64,000 nucleotides of DNA. It comes from Cyclobacteriaceae bacterium (GTDB lineage: Bacteria > Bacteroidota > Bacteroidia > Cytophagales > Cyclobacteriaceae). The translations under genes and the position numbers were made by a program. Shown here piece by piece: positions 28,402 to 38,060 of this stretch. The notes beneath the pieces were generated by a model that worked only from the letters and a program-made list of their open reading frames with translations, was not told the DNA's origin and searched no databases. The stretch is taken from assembly GCA_025808415.1 (NCBI GenBank), contig CP075525.1, positions 2,837,501 through 2,901,500 on the forward strand, given 5' to 3'. Positions within the stretch are counted from its first letter, which is position 1, and each line of letters starts with the position of its first letter.

Positions 28402-30327
28402 CTATTGTGTCGAATCCGAATAGGGCCAATACATGATGTACCGGGCACCATGTATTTGATAAAAAGGAGTAAGTTTTAAGTTTCGATACGATTCAGGTAA
28501 AGCCAAGCCTGTCATTGAAACAACAAGTGATTCTTCGCCAATCTGTGCAGTAAGTTTTTGCGAAAGGTTTTCCGGTGAACCAATCAACACTGGTGTATTC
28601 TCCAAAGGATACTTTCTACCACCGGCCACATGACCCATCCGACTATCGTCAGCGAATAAGCCATCAAGCGCTGTTGTATCTGTTTTAGCCACGAGAACAA
28701 CCGGACCATAGAGAAATGATACCCACGATGACTTGTCAGGGAGCTGCTCTGTAGTAATCTTCATTGGAAGTTTCACAGCTACCTTATCACCATCATACCA
28801 GGTTCTGTTAACAACAGCGTACCCATTCTCAGAAGGAAACTCTGTTGGTTCCTCATCATTAATGCTTACCAACAACTTACCGCCAGCAATCCAATTCGGT
28901 ACACGGATCAATACGTTAAACTTTTTCGGTTTGCTGATTTTCAACAACAGCGTGCTCTCTTCTTCAAAAGGAAAACGGGTTGACTGTTTAATATGAATTT
29001 CATTTTCACTCCAGTCGAGTTCAGAAGCTATAAAAAGGTTTACCAAAACATCATCACCACGATGGGCATAGATTATTTCACCATACTTGGCGTGGTTTTC
29101 CATTCCTGACCCCACACAACACCACATGCCCTGATGCGGCTGTGAATACACACGATAATGATTCGGTCGGATTGGGGTAAAGTATACAAAGCCCCCACCT
29201 GGATGTTGTGAGGATAAAATATGATTGTACAGGGCCCGTTCGTAAAAATCGATGTAGGATGAAAGGCCTGAAATTTCCCAGAGTCCCTTTGTAAGACGAA
29301 GCATGTTGTAGGTATTGCAGGTTTCTGGGCCTTGTTCCGATTCCAGCATGGATGAAAAATTATCAATGGGATTAAAATGCTCCCGTACACTGTTGCCACC
29401 AAAGGCAATAGATCGGTTTTGTGCAACGGTCTTCCAGAAAAAATCAGATGCACTCGTCCATGAAGTATCTCCGGAAAACATACCAGCTTTCAAAAAACCA
29501 ACCACTTTAGGAATTTGTGTATTGGCATGAAGGCCGGTAAGGGAATCGTGCTCGTTAAGTAATGGATCAAGAATAAGACTATGCGACATTTTCCTCGCCA
29601 TTTCCAGGTAGATGGAATCGCCTTCAATACTGAACAGGTCGGCAAATACTTCGTTTATGCCACCATGCTCACTCTTAAGCATCAATTGAAACTGTTCTTC
29701 AGTAAGCTGTTTTGTCGTATTGATCCACCAATCAGAAAGATTCTTCCACATCAATAACGCTTTCTCATTGCTTGTGTATACATAAGCATCCTTGAGTCCT
29801 GCAAAAATTTTATGAATGTTATACAACGGAACCCATCCGCCATTAAGCGAAAAGGATTCAGCCTGGATTTCTCCTGCAGAAATTTCTTCCCATATCCTTT
29901 TCCCATTTGGAATACCACCTACATAACCGTTGCCATTGGCTTGCTGGCATTTCTCCAGCCAGTCGATGGCGTAGTCAAGTCGCTTTTTGATTGAATCATT
30001 TCTTGTAGCACTGTACATCATAGCCAATGCCGACAGATAATGCCCTCCGATATGTCCGTTCAGTCCTGTACCCTCCCAATTGCCATAGCCGGGTTTTATA
30101 GGTTCGAGCCCAGCATCAATTAGAAATGGTGCCAATAACTTGTCGGCATCCAGTTCAAGAATATACTTGAGATCGGTTTGTTGAGCTTCCTTGAATGGAC
30201 CATCAAGCAATTTTACTTTATCGAGTGAGAACAGCTCAATACTTTCGTCTGATTTTTTCTTTTGTGATGAACATGCAATCAACACAAAGATTAATCCTGA
30301 AAATATGACTTGCTTCAACGCTTTCAT
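28402..30327 (-). CDS. Glycoside hydrolase family 127 (beta-L-arabinofuranosidase type)
   Basis: A 641-residue lipoprotein (leader 'VIFSGLIFVLIAC', Cys 19). The (alpha/alpha)6 domain opens with 'VKLLDGPFKEAQQTDLKYIL' and 'GNWEGTGLNGHIGGHYLSALA', both typical of GH127 (former DUF1680). The Cys-Zn active site is intact: E335 and C337 in 'ESEQGPETCN', C403-C404 in 'GMWCCVGSGMENH'; one Cys of the last pair is the nucleophile in the family. Characterised members cleave beta-L-arabinofuranose, as in hydroxyproline-rich glycoproteins and some pectic side chains. It lies 22 nt after galM and feeds arabinose into AraBAD. Confidence 0.92.
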   Translation of the reverse strand: MKALKQVIFSGLIFVLIACSSQKKKSDESIELFSLDKVKLLDGPFKEAQQTDLKYILELDADKLLAPFLIDAGLEPIKPGYGNWEGTGLNGHIGGHYLSALAMMYSATRNDSIKKRLDYAIDWLEKCQQANGNGYVGGIPNGKRIWEEISAGEIQAESFSLNGGWVPLYNIHKIFAGLKDAYVYTSNEKALLMWKNLSDWWINTTKQLTEEQFQLMLKSEHGGINEVFADLFSIEGDSIYLEMARKMSHSLILDPLLNEHDSLTGLHANTQIPKVVGFLKAGMFSGDTSWTSASDFFWKTVAQNRSIAFGGNSVREHFNPIDNFSSMLESEQGPETCNTYNMLRLTKGLWEISGLSSYIDFYERALYNHILSSQHPGGGFVYFTPIRPNHYRVYSQPHQGMWCCVGSGMENHAKYGEIIYAHRGDDVLVNLFIASELDWSENEIHIKQSTRFPFEEESTLLLKISKPKKFNVLIRVPNWIAGGKLLVSINDEEPTEFPSENGYAVVNRTWYDGDKVAVKLPMKITTEQLPDKSSWVSFLYGPVVLVAKTDTTALDGLFADDSRMGHVAGGRKYPLENTPVLIGSPENLSQKLTAQIGEESLVVSMTGLALPESYRNLKLTPFYQIHGARYIMYWPYSDSTQ

Positions 30328-30349
30328 TTTAGTCTACCATAAAGCAGCG

Positions 30350-31486
30350 TTACTTAATGGAAAATTTCGTGACCGTCTTAGTTCTGTATTCTTCGCCAGG
30401 ATTCAGTGTAGTGGTAGGGAAGTCAGGACGATTCGGTGAATCGGGATAATGTTGCGTTTCCAGGCAGAGCCCTGTTCTGTAATTGTAAACCACACCACCT
30501 TTTCCGGTTATTGTTCCATCAAGAAAATTTCCTGAATAAAACTGGATACCCGGCTCGGTAGTGAATATTTCCATGAAGCGGCCACTACCCGGATCAAACA
30601 ATGAAGCAGCAAAGTTTAGAGCATCACCAGATTTATTAATAATCCAGCAATGATCATAGCCACCACCATTTTTTAATTGAACATGGTCTGCTTCAATGTC
30701 CCTGCCAATAGTTTTTGATTTAGTAAAATCAAAAGGAGTTCCTTGCACACTTTCCGGCTGTAAGGGAATTAACGTACTGTCAACGGGCAAGTATTCACTG
30801 GCATTGATAACCAACTCATGCCCTAGTATATCCCCAGGCATTCCGGTTAAGTTATAGTAAGCATGATTGGTCAGGTTTACAATGGTCTTCTTATCCGTTG
30901 TAGCAAAATATTCAAATGTTAATGTGTTGTCATCACCCAATATGTAGTTAACGGTAATATCAAGGTTTCCCGGATAGCCTTCCTCCATATCCTTGCTTCT
31001 GTACGTTAGCTTTAATCCAACTGTATTTTCTGTAGAAATTGATTCGGCATTCCAGACTACTTTATCATATCCAACATTACCTCCGTGCAGGTGGTTGCCG
31101 ATATTGTTTTGTGCCAATTCATATTGAACGGAATCAAGCGTGAACGTTCCCTTTGCGATACGATTTCCATAGCGACCAATGATCGCACCGAAGTATGGAT
31201 TTTGCTCCAGGTAACCTTCGAGATTATCATACCCCAATACCACATCAGCAAACTTTCCATCACGGTCTGGTAATTTCAGCGAGGTGATAATTCCGCCATA
31301 GGTAATCACTTTCATTTCAATACCATTGGCATTGGTCAGCGTGTATTGCTCTATTGCCGTGCCATCAGGCATTACTCCAAAGGAACCGCGTTGAACAGAT
31401 TGTGCTGATTTCTTTTTCGTATCGCAGGCAAGCACGAAAACAAAAAGCAGAGCAAATACCAGTGTACTTTTTGTACTTTTTCTCAT
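30350..31486 (-). CDS. galM: Aldose 1-epimerase (mutarotase), exported lipoprotein
   Basis: A 378-residue galactose-mutarotase-like protein. Substrate-site residues are visible: 'GNRIAKGTF', His in 'GNHLHGG', the catalytic acid His in 'NLTNHAYYNLTG', and the base Glu in 'GLCLETQHYPDSPN'. An N-terminal leader 'STLVFALLFVFVLAC' with a lipobox Cys indicates it is membrane-anchored outside the cytoplasm. It interconverts alpha and beta anomers of sugars released by the adjacent hydrolases before uptake or isomerisation. Gaps of 12 nt to araA and 22 nt to GH127 show one operon. Confidence 0.93.
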   Translation of the reverse strand: MRKSTKSTLVFALLFVFVLACDTKKKSAQSVQRGSFGVMPDGTAIEQYTLTNANGIEMKVITYGGIITSLKLPDRDGKFADVVLGYDNLEGYLEQNPYFGAIIGRYGNRIAKGTFTLDSVQYELAQNNIGNHLHGGNVGYDKVVWNAESISTENTVGLKLTYRSKDMEEGYPGNLDITVNYILGDDNTLTFEYFATTDKKTIVNLTNHAYYNLTGMPGDILGHELVINASEYLPVDSTLIPLQPESVQGTPFDFTKSKTIGRDIEADHVQLKNGGGYDHCWIINKSGDALNFAASLFDPGSGRFMEIFTTEPGIQFYSGNFLDGTITGKGGVVYNYRTGLCLETQHYPDSPNRPDFPTTTLNPGEEYRTKTVTKFSIK

Positions 31487-31498
31487 ATCAAGAATATT

Positions 31499-32995
31499 TT
31501 AACAGTGATGTTGAAAGATGTGGTAGTAGACTTCATTCCACTTTAGCTTTTCATTGAACTCGCGCATATTGGTGTCCTTATCAATAATCACCAGCTCAAT
31601 ACCAGCCATGTCAGCGAAGTCTTCAATAAATTGAGTTGTAATGGCTTTACTGAATACCGTATGATGCGCACCTCCTGCCAGTATCCACGCTTGTGCCGCA
31701 CGATTAAGGTCGGGATAGGGTTTCCACAATACTCTTGCCACAGGAAGTTTAGGAAGATCATGTTCGGGCCGCACAGCCTCCACCTCATTCACCAATAACC
31801 TGAACCTGTTGCCAAGATCAATGAGCGACACATTTATAGCCGGACCTGAATCCACATCGAACACTAACCTTGCGGGATCTTCTTTTCCCCCAATACTTAA
31901 TGGATGAACTTCGCAACGCGGTTTTCCATTTGCTATGGAAGGGCAAATTTCAAGCATGTGTGCACCTAAAACTGTGGAGCTTCCGTTTTGGAAATTATAA
32001 GTGTAGTCCTCCATAAACGAACTTCCACCTGCAAGTCCCTGATCCATTACTTTGACAGCACGCAACAATGCAGCGGTTTTCCAATCGCCCTCAGCGCCAA
32101 AACCAAATCCATTCTGCATTAAACGTTGTGATGAAATTCCCGGAAGTTGTTTAAGGCCGTGAAGATTTTCGAACGTATCGGTAAAGGCATGGAAGTTTCC
32201 ATTGTTCATAAATGCACGAAGCCCCAACTCAATACGCGCGGCATCTTTCAATGACTGGCTTGATTTTACCGATGCTGAAACTTCATAGGTATCGATGTAT
32301 TCTTTTACAAGCTTTGCTGTATCCTGATCAGAAACTTCGTCTACAAATTTTACAAGATCACCCACACCATAACCATTCACCGAAAGACCCCATTGGATCT
32401 GTGCTTCTACTTTATCGCCTTCTGTAACAGCAACTTCGCGCATGTTGTCGCCAATGCGCGCCACGCGTGTATGTTGAAAGGCATGCCAGCCCGCAGCAAC
32501 GCGTGTCCAGTTGGCAAGTTGTAAAATGGTTTGCGGATCTTTCCAATGCCCAACAATTACCTTTCTTCTTTTGCGCATGCGGCTCACCATAAAACCAAAT
32601 TCACGGTCGCCATGGGCGGATTGGTTTTCATTCATAAAATCCATGTCGATTTCACTCCACGGAATTTCAGCATTGTATTGGGTGTGCAGGTGAACAAACG
32701 GCTTGTTTAAAATTTTCAAGCTGTTGATCCACATTTTGGCGGGTGAGAAGGTATGCATCCAAAGCACAAGCCCGATGCACTTCGCTTCGTTGTTCGCTTG
32801 TCGGAAAACCTTTAAAATTTCGTCAGGTGTTTTAACAACAGCCTTGTACTTTATACTTACCGGAACTGTAGAATTGCAGTCGAACGATTTGGCGATCTCT
32901 TCAGCATGCGTAGCAACATTGCGCAGCACCTGGTCGCCATACAAATGCTGGCTGCCGGTGATAAACCAAACCTCATAGTGTTTCAAGGTATTCAT
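31499..32995 (-). CDS. araA: L-arabinose isomerase
   Basis: A 498-residue cytoplasmic enzyme, usual length for AraA, converting L-arabinose to L-ribulose with Mn. Start '[19 protein letters not shown]' is the family signature. Metal ligands are in '[16 protein letters not shown]' (Glu), '[10 protein letters not shown]' (Glu), '[10 protein letters not shown]' (His) and '[12 protein letters not shown]' (His). It is the third gene of the araBDA set transcribed on the minus strand, 21 nt after araD. Confidence 0.98.
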   Translation of the reverse strand: MNTLKHYEVWFITGSQHLYGDQVLRNVATHAEEIAKSFDCNSTVPVSIKYKAVVKTPDEILKVFRQANNEAKCIGLVLWMHTFSPAKMWINSLKILNKPFVHLHTQYNAEIPWSEIDMDFMNENQSAHGDREFGFMVSRMRKRRKVIVGHWKDPQTILQLANWTRVAAGWHAFQHTRVARIGDNMREVAVTEGDKVEAQIQWGLSVNGYGVGDLVKFVDEVSDQDTAKLVKEYIDTYEVSASVKSSQSLKDAARIELGLRAFMNNGNFHAFTDTFENLHGLKQLPGISSQRLMQNGFGFGAEGDWKTAALLRAVKVMDQGLAGGSSFMEDYTYNFQNGSSTVLGAHMLEICPSIANGKPRCEVHPLSIGGKEDPARLVFDVDSGPAINVSLIDLGNRFRLLVNEVEAVRPEHDLPKLPVARVLWKPYPDLNRAAQAWILAGGAHHTVFSKAITTQFIEDFADMAGIELVIIDKDTNMREFNEKLKWNEVYYHIFQHHC

Positions 32996-33016
32996 ATATA
33001 TAATAGAGATATCATT

Positions 33017-33724
33017 TTACTTTTGCCCATAGTAGGCGTCTTTACCGTGTTTTCGTTGATAGTGTTTTTCGATCAGGGCGTCCTTCAAACGAGGGGCGTC
33101 CGGGTTAATGGATAAGGTGATGTATGCCATGCGCGCGAGTTCTTCGAGTAGCTTTGAATTGAATACAGCCTTTTCGGCATCTTTGCCCCAGGTAAACGGA
33201 CCATGATTACCGATCAAGATCATCTCCACTTCCTTGTAATCCAGTTTCTTCTCAGCAAAGCAATCCAGTATTTGCTGACCGGTGTTGTACTCGTAATCGC
33301 CTTTGATCAGTTCATCACTCATCGGGGCAGCACAAGGAATATCATGAGTAAGATAATCGGCATGGGTTGTACCCATAATGGGGATATCGCGCTGAGCCTG
33401 TGCCCACGAAACGGAATACGTTGAATGTGTATGACAAATCCCACCGATTTCTTTCCAATGCTTATACAAAAACGCATGTGTTTTGGTATCGGATGATGGG
33501 CGCATAGAGCCTTCGATAATGTTGTTATCAAAATCAACAATAACCATATCATCCGCCTTAAGTACATCATATGCAACGCCACTCGGCTTAATGGCAAACA
33601 CACCTTTCCTACGGTCGGTAGCGCTCACGTTACCAAACGTATAGATTACCAGTTGCAACTCCGGCAATTTCATGTTTGCTTCATAGCACTTTTCCTTAAG
33701 GTCGCGAAAATCTGACATATTCAA
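33017..33724 (-). CDS. araD: L-ribulose-5-phosphate 4-epimerase
   Basis: A 235-residue class II aldolase-fold protein that makes D-xylulose 5-phosphate. Zinc ligands are the two His in 'CHTHSTYSVSWAQ' and the His in 'IGNHGPFTWGKD'; the catalytic Tyr is in the C-terminal 'KHGKDAYYGQK'. 'SGVAYDVLKADDMVIVD' and 'MRPSSDTKTHAFLYKHW' are standard AraD segments. The start overlaps the araB stop by 4 nt (ATGA). Confidence 0.97.
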   Translation of the reverse strand: MNMSDFRDLKEKCYEANMKLPELQLVIYTFGNVSATDRRKGVFAIKPSGVAYDVLKADDMVIVDFDNNIIEGSMRPSSDTKTHAFLYKHWKEIGGICHTHSTYSVSWAQAQRDIPIMGTTHADYLTHDIPCAAPMSDELIKGDYEYNTGQQILDCFAEKKLDYKEVEMILIGNHGPFTWGKDAEKAVFNSKLLEELARMAYITLSINPDAPRLKDALIEKHYQRKHGKDAYYGQK

Positions 33725-35367
33725 TGGTTAATACTTCCCTCAATGTAATCCCCAAGCTGGCAATAGGTTTTGTACATCTTCGTATATACAGAAACATTTT
33801 TAGCATTGGGCTGATAAATTTTTTCAAAACCATTGCTCATGGCTTTGCTCGCTTGTGTAACACTACCATACAATCCGGCAGCTGTTGCCGCATACATGGC
33901 TGCACCCAATGCAGGGGCTTGATCAGAAGAAGCTACTTTAATGGGCATGTTTAATACATCGGCTAACGTCTGCATGATGAAGGGAGATTTTTTGGCAACT
34001 CCCCCCACTCCTACTACCGATTTTATTTCAACACCTTCTTCCTTAAAACGGTCTACAATTTTCCTGGAACCGAAACAAATGGCTTCAATAAGTGCACGAA
34101 ATATTGCAGGCGCGTTCGTACCTAAACTAAGATTGATGATTGCCGTTTTCAATGCCTGGTTGGCATCGGGCGTTCTTCGGCCATTGATCCAATCCAGTGC
34201 TAATGGTGCTGATTCACTGATCGGAAGCTTTTCAGCTTGAAGTGATAGCGCAGTAATGATTTCGTCATTGAGTTTTTCTCTGTCGGTAACCGACACCGAA
34301 GAAAGATTGTCAATTGGCCATGCAACGATATCACGGAACCACGCCAGCATATCGCCAAAGGCCGATTGCCCAGCTTCCAGACCAATCATACCAGGAATGA
34401 CTGAACCATTTACCTGGCCACAGATTCCCTTTACCGTATCACTCACTTTTCCTTCGGGTGAAACAATAATGTCGCAAGTTGAAGTACCCATCACACGTAC
34501 CAAGGTATATTCTTCCACTTCTGCACCAACCGCACCGGCATGCGCATCAAATGTTCCGACAGCTAAAATTGTATCCGTTGTAAGCCCAAGTTTCTTCGCC
34601 CACTCATCTGAAAGTTTTCCTGCAACCTGATCGGAAGTATAGGTATCTTCATAAAGATTTTTTCGTAACGCTTTAAATGTTGGATCAAGTTGTTCCAGAA
34701 ATTTTTCATCAGGTAAGCCGATCCAGCTTTCATGCCACATGGCTTTGTGTCCGGCTGCACACCTGCTTCGCTTAAAAGATTTCAAATCGGTACTTCCTGT
34801 AAGGATGTAGGTCATCAAATCGCAATGCTCCATCCAGGAGACTGCGGCATTTTTCACCTTTTCATCTTCCCGGATAATGTGAAGAATTTTCGCCCAGAAC
34901 CATTCCGATGAATAAATGCCACCTTCAAATCTCGTGTAGTCAATTCCACCCCAACTTCTTGCCAGTTGATTTATTTCTTCTGCTTCCTTAATGGCGGTGT
35001 GATCTTTCCATAACACCATCATGGCATTGGGGTTATGTTCGAATTCCGGCTTCAGGCACAAAGCAACGCCATGTTCATCAACCGGCACAGGAGAAGAACC
35101 AGTAGTGTCGATGCATATTCCCCTTATCGAACTCCGATCAATACCGGAAGTCTTCACCACTGCCGTAATGGTTGATTCAATCCCTTCAAGGTGATCCAGA
35201 ATGTGTTGCCGAAACATGGATTGAGCCGCATCGCAATACTTTCCTTCACGCCAACGCTTGTACCAATGGACGTGCGTGGCCAATGTTGTTCCATTGCCAG
35301 CGTCTACCAGAACAGCCCTTACCGAATCTGTACCAAAGTCCAATCCTATTACGTAATTCGTTTTCAT
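33721..35367 (-). CDS. araB: Ribulokinase
   Basis: A 548-residue FGGY kinase of the AraB branch, phosphorylating L-ribulose. N-terminal 'VIGLDFGTDSVRAVLVDAG' is the ATP phosphate motif, with 'CIDTTGSSPVPVD' and 'AMMVLWKDHTA' of the substrate lobe; 'SKAMSNGFEKIYQPN' ends the C-terminal lobe with 'APALGAAMYAATAAGLYG'. The 70 nt upstream, after GH51, contain GCGCAATCGTTTGTT (35386-35400), a weak CG-centred half palindrome, and an A9 run. Confidence 0.96.
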   Translation of the reverse strand: MKTNYVIGLDFGTDSVRAVLVDAGNGTTLATHVHWYKRWREGKYCDAAQSMFRQHILDHLEGIESTITAVVKTSGIDRSSIRGICIDTTGSSPVPVDEHGVALCLKPEFEHNPNAMMVLWKDHTAIKEAEEINQLARSWGGIDYTRFEGGIYSSEWFWAKILHIIREDEKVKNAAVSWMEHCDLMTYILTGSTDLKSFKRSRCAAGHKAMWHESWIGLPDEKFLEQLDPTFKALRKNLYEDTYTSDQVAGKLSDEWAKKLGLTTDTILAVGTFDAHAGAVGAEVEEYTLVRVMGTSTCDIIVSPEGKVSDTVKGICGQVNGSVIPGMIGLEAGQSAFGDMLAWFRDIVAWPIDNLSSVSVTDREKLNDEIITALSLQAEKLPISESAPLALDWINGRRTPDANQALKTAIINLSLGTNAPAIFRALIEAICFGSRKIVDRFKEEGVEIKSVVGVGGVAKKSPFIMQTLADVLNMPIKVASSDQAPALGAAMYAATAAGLYGSVTQASKAMSNGFEKIYQPNAKNVSVYTKMYKTYCQLGDYIEGSINH

Positions 35368-35437
35368 AAAGCAACTTTATAAAAAGCGCAATCGTTTGTT
35401 GACTTGAGGTAAAAAAAAAGCCCACGCATAACTGATC

Positions 35438-36997
35438 TTACTTGATCTCCAACACGACAACAGAGAACGGAGGCATATCAACCAGCACGCTGGATTTTGA
35501 TGCCTTGAATCCTTTAAATTCCTTTTGTTTAATTTTTTCCGGATTATCAAAGGTATTGTGATCCTGTGCCTTGGTTGAGCTTAGAATAGTTCCTGTAACT
35601 TTTTTAAAGTCGTAGCCGCGTAGGTCAACATTCACCGAGTGTTTCTTAGCATAATCAATATTCACCAGCGAAACATGTATTGCACCAGTTGCATCTTTTG
35701 AGGCTGAAATTGAAATAGCCGGCACTTTTTTGTCTTTGTGGGTATAGTCAACATTGTTATAATTCACCGGTAACCAGGTGGCATCCTGATGGACATTGTA
35801 CATGGTAAGCACATGGTATGTTGGCGTCAGGAGCATTTTCTCCTCGTCTGTAAGGATAACAGCCTGCAGCACATTAATTGTTTGTGCAAGGTTGGCCATG
35901 CGTACTCGATCAGAATGATTGTTAAAGATGTTTAGCGTAACGCCTGCTATCATGGCGTCACGCATGGTATTTTGTTGGTACAGAAAGCCCGGGTTTGTTC
36001 CGGGTTCTACATTGTACCATCCACCCCACTCGTCAACTATTAACCCAACTTTCTTTTGCGGATCGTATTTATCCATTATAGTAGCGTGGCGGGTTACCAG
36101 TTCGTCCATGCGAAGGGCCCGTTGCATGGTAGTCATGTACTCTTCTTCCGAAAATTCGGTAGCCGATCCTTTATTATTCCAATCAATTACCGAATAGTGA
36201 TGTAGGGCTACGCCTTCAACCAGGTTTTTTGGGATATCACGCATCAACACTTCCGTCCAATGATAATCGGCCACGTTTGCACCGGACGCAATACGGTAAA
36301 ACTCTTTACCATCCATAAAGGTGGCAAACTGCTTATAAATATTGGCGTAGTATTCGGGTGTCATATTACCACCACAGCCCCACGCTTCATTTCCAATACC
36401 CCAGTATTTTACTTTCCAGGGTTTTTCACGGCCATTCTTTTTTCTCAACTCGGCCATAGGACTTTGGCTCTCATGGGTGGTATACTGAATCCAATCGATA
36501 AACTCTTGCACCGTACCTGTTGCCACATTAGCTGCCAGATAGGGTTCGGTATTTAGCTCTTCGCAAAGGTTTAAGAAATCGTGCGTACCAAAGCTATTAT
36601 CTTCTATAACCCCACCCCACCATCGGTTAACAAGCGTTGGTCTTTCTGATTTAGGTCCAATACCGTCCTTCCAATGATAGGTGTCAGCAAAACAACCACC
36701 CGGCCATCGCAGGTTGGGTATCTTCATATGTTTCAGCGCTGCAATGACGTCCTTTCGCACACCATCAACATTTGGAATCTTTGTGTTATCCGGCCCTACG
36801 TAGAAGCCTCCATAAATACATCGGCCCAGGTGCTCGGAAAAATGGCCGTAAATATGTTTACTGATTTGTTGCTTGCCCTGATCGGCATTTATGATTGCCG
36901 TTACTTCAGCAGTTTGTGCAAGCAAAATTGTGTTGCACAACCAGATCATAGTCACAGTTAGCAACCTCATTCTTCGTTGGATAAAATACTTTAGCAT
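35438..36997 (-). CDS. Exported GH51 alpha-L-arabinofuranosidase
   Basis: The ATG at 36997 is preferred: it begins a basic stretch followed by a signal peptide ('[16 protein letters not shown]'); the frame extends to 37063. The 519-residue product has the GH51 barrel with '[21 protein letters not shown]', acid/base Glu in '[12 protein letters not shown]' and nucleophile Glu in '[10 protein letters not shown]', followed by the C-terminal beta-sandwich ('[21 protein letters not shown]'). It removes alpha-L-arabinofuranose from arabinan or arabinoxylan. It is the promoter-proximal gene of the arabinose run and lies opposite the AraR-type regulator, with the palindrome at 37030-37054 only 33 nt upstream of its start. 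Confidence 0.94.
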   Translation of the reverse strand: MLKYFIQRRMRLLTVTMIWLCNTILLAQTAEVTAIINADQGKQQISKHIYGHFSEHLGRCIYGGFYVGPDNTKIPNVDGVRKDVIAALKHMKIPNLRWPGGCFADTYHWKDGIGPKSERPTLVNRWWGGVIEDNSFGTHDFLNLCEELNTEPYLAANVATGTVQEFIDWIQYTTHESQSPMAELRKKNGREKPWKVKYWGIGNEAWGCGGNMTPEYYANIYKQFATFMDGKEFYRIASGANVADYHWTEVLMRDIPKNLVEGVALHHYSVIDWNNKGSATEFSEEEYMTTMQRALRMDELVTRHATIMDKYDPQKKVGLIVDEWGGWYNVEPGTNPGFLYQQNTMRDAMIAGVTLNIFNNHSDRVRMANLAQTINVLQAVILTDEEKMLLTPTYHVLTMYNVHQDATWLPVNYNNVDYTHKDKKVPAISISASKDATGAIHVSLVNIDYAKKHSVNVDLRGYDFKKVTGTILSSTKAQDHNTFDNPEKIKQKEFKGFKASKSSVLVDMPPFSVVVLEIK

Positions 36998-37029
36998 AGC
37001 CTTACCGGTTAACGTGGTATTAAATATAA

Positions 37030-37054
37030 AATAAATGTACTTAATACATTTATT
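37030..37054. promoter_or_regulatory. Candidate AraR operator between GH51 and araR
   Basis: Perfect inverted repeat: AATAAATGTA and TACATTTATT arms, 10 bp each, around a 5-nt spacer (CTTAA). It lies in the divergent region, 33 nt from the GH51 start and 115 nt from the regulator's start. NrtR-family regulators bind palindromes of about this size, and an arabinose-responsive repressor would be expected to sit here. Confidence 0.72.
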
Positions 37055-37168
37055 AAAATCCACATAATTTATTTTAACGGCATGAACAACATATGACCAT
37101 TAACCTATATTTTCGCCACAGCTTTTTACAATTTGGCGGGCATACTGTTGCCAAGGCGGTCAATAATT

Positions 37169-37864
37169 ATGATCCAGAAGTATAAAAATGAGGAGAAGGT
37201 ACTTGTTGCGGTGGACTGTATCATCTTCGGGTTTGATCAACAAGATGAAGAATTAAAAATACTGCTGATAAAAAGAAATTTTGCCCCTGAAAAGGGCAAG
37301 TGGTCTTTAATGGGCGGCTTTCTTCATGCTGATGAGACACTGAAGGATGCCGCTACACGTATCCTACACTCCCTCACGGGATTGCACAATGTATACCTTG
37401 AACAGTTGAAGGCCTATAGTGAAATTGATCGCGACCCGGTTGAACGTACTATTTCCGTTACATATTATGCACTTATTAATATTGAGCAACATGATGTGGA
37501 GTTGATTAAGAAATACTCTGCCCGCTGGTTTAAAATGTCGAATTGCCCAAAATTGATCTTCGACCATAACGAAATGGTTAACGATGCCATTGAACGCCTG
37601 CGTTACCGGGCCACCACCCAACCAATTGGCTTCGAATTACTGCCCGCGAAATTTACCATGCGGCAGCTGCAGAAACTCTACGAAGAGATAATGGATGAAA
37701 AACTTGATAAGCGCAACTTTACAAAAAAGATCAACTCATTCAATATTCTTGAAAAATTGAAAGAAAAAAACAAAAAGTCATCTAAGAAGGGATCGTTTTT
37801 ATACAAATTTAATCAGCAGAAGTACCAGCAGAAGGTTAAGAATGGATTTGGTTTCAAGATCTGA
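37169..37864 (+). CDS. araR: NrtR-family (Nudix-like plus winged helix) arabinose regulator, AraR type
   Basis: The ATG at 37169 ('MIQKYKNEEKVLVAVDCIIFG') fits the family start; the frame runs back to 37133. The 231-residue protein has an N-terminal Nudix-like domain (about 10-145) with 'KGKWSLMGGFLHADETLKDA', but the expected REUxEE catalytic stretch reads 'RILHSLTG', so hydrolase activity should be lost. The C-terminal 70 residues form the NrtR winged helix ('FTMRQLQKLYEEIMDEKLDK' then 'RNFTKKINSFNILEKL'), ending in a basic tail. In Bacteroides a protein of this family, AraR, represses arabinose genes and is released by L-arabinose. Divergence from GH51-araBDA supports the same role. Confidence 0.85.
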   Translation: MIQKYKNEEKVLVAVDCIIFGFDQQDEELKILLIKRNFAPEKGKWSLMGGFLHADETLKDAATRILHSLTGLHNVYLEQLKAYSEIDRDPVERTISVTYYALINIEQHDVELIKKYSARWFKMSNCPKLIFDHNEMVNDAIERLRYRATTQPIGFELLPAKFTMRQLQKLYEEIMDEKLDKRNFTKKINSFNILEKLKEKNKKSSKKGSFLYKFNQQKYQQKVKNGFGFKI

Positions 37865-37979
37865 CCATTTCAGCTTCATTTCAATTACCTCCCGGTACCT
37901 TCTTCATGTCAAACCTAACCGCAAAGTATCAGCCCTCGAATCGATAATTATACAGCAGAGTACAAAATTCTGCTCCGAA

Positions 37980-37997
37980 ATCTTTTGAACAAAAGAT
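37980..37997. promoter_or_regulatory. Perfect palindrome upstream of the oxidative pentonate operon
   Basis: ATCTTTTG-AA-CAAAAGAT, 8-bp arms, 64 nt upstream of the semialdehyde dehydrogenase start. Position and symmetry fit a repressor or activator site for the five-gene plus-strand operon. It is unlike the LacI and AraR candidates, so its regulator is not identified. The loop is too short for a terminator. The remainder of the 196-nt intergenic region shows only a weak GCAGA/TCTGC hairpin at about 37954-37972. Confidence 0.5.
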
Positions 37998-38060
37998 GGA
38001 ATTGAAAGTATTACCTTTTGGTGCATTTTACAAGCATTGAACAACTATGAATTTTGTTGC

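Noticed and set aside
35386..35412. LacI operator or terminator before araB (CAATCG, A9 run)
   Set aside because: Only one half of the operator matches, and the A9 run is not next to a stable stem for GH51 termination.
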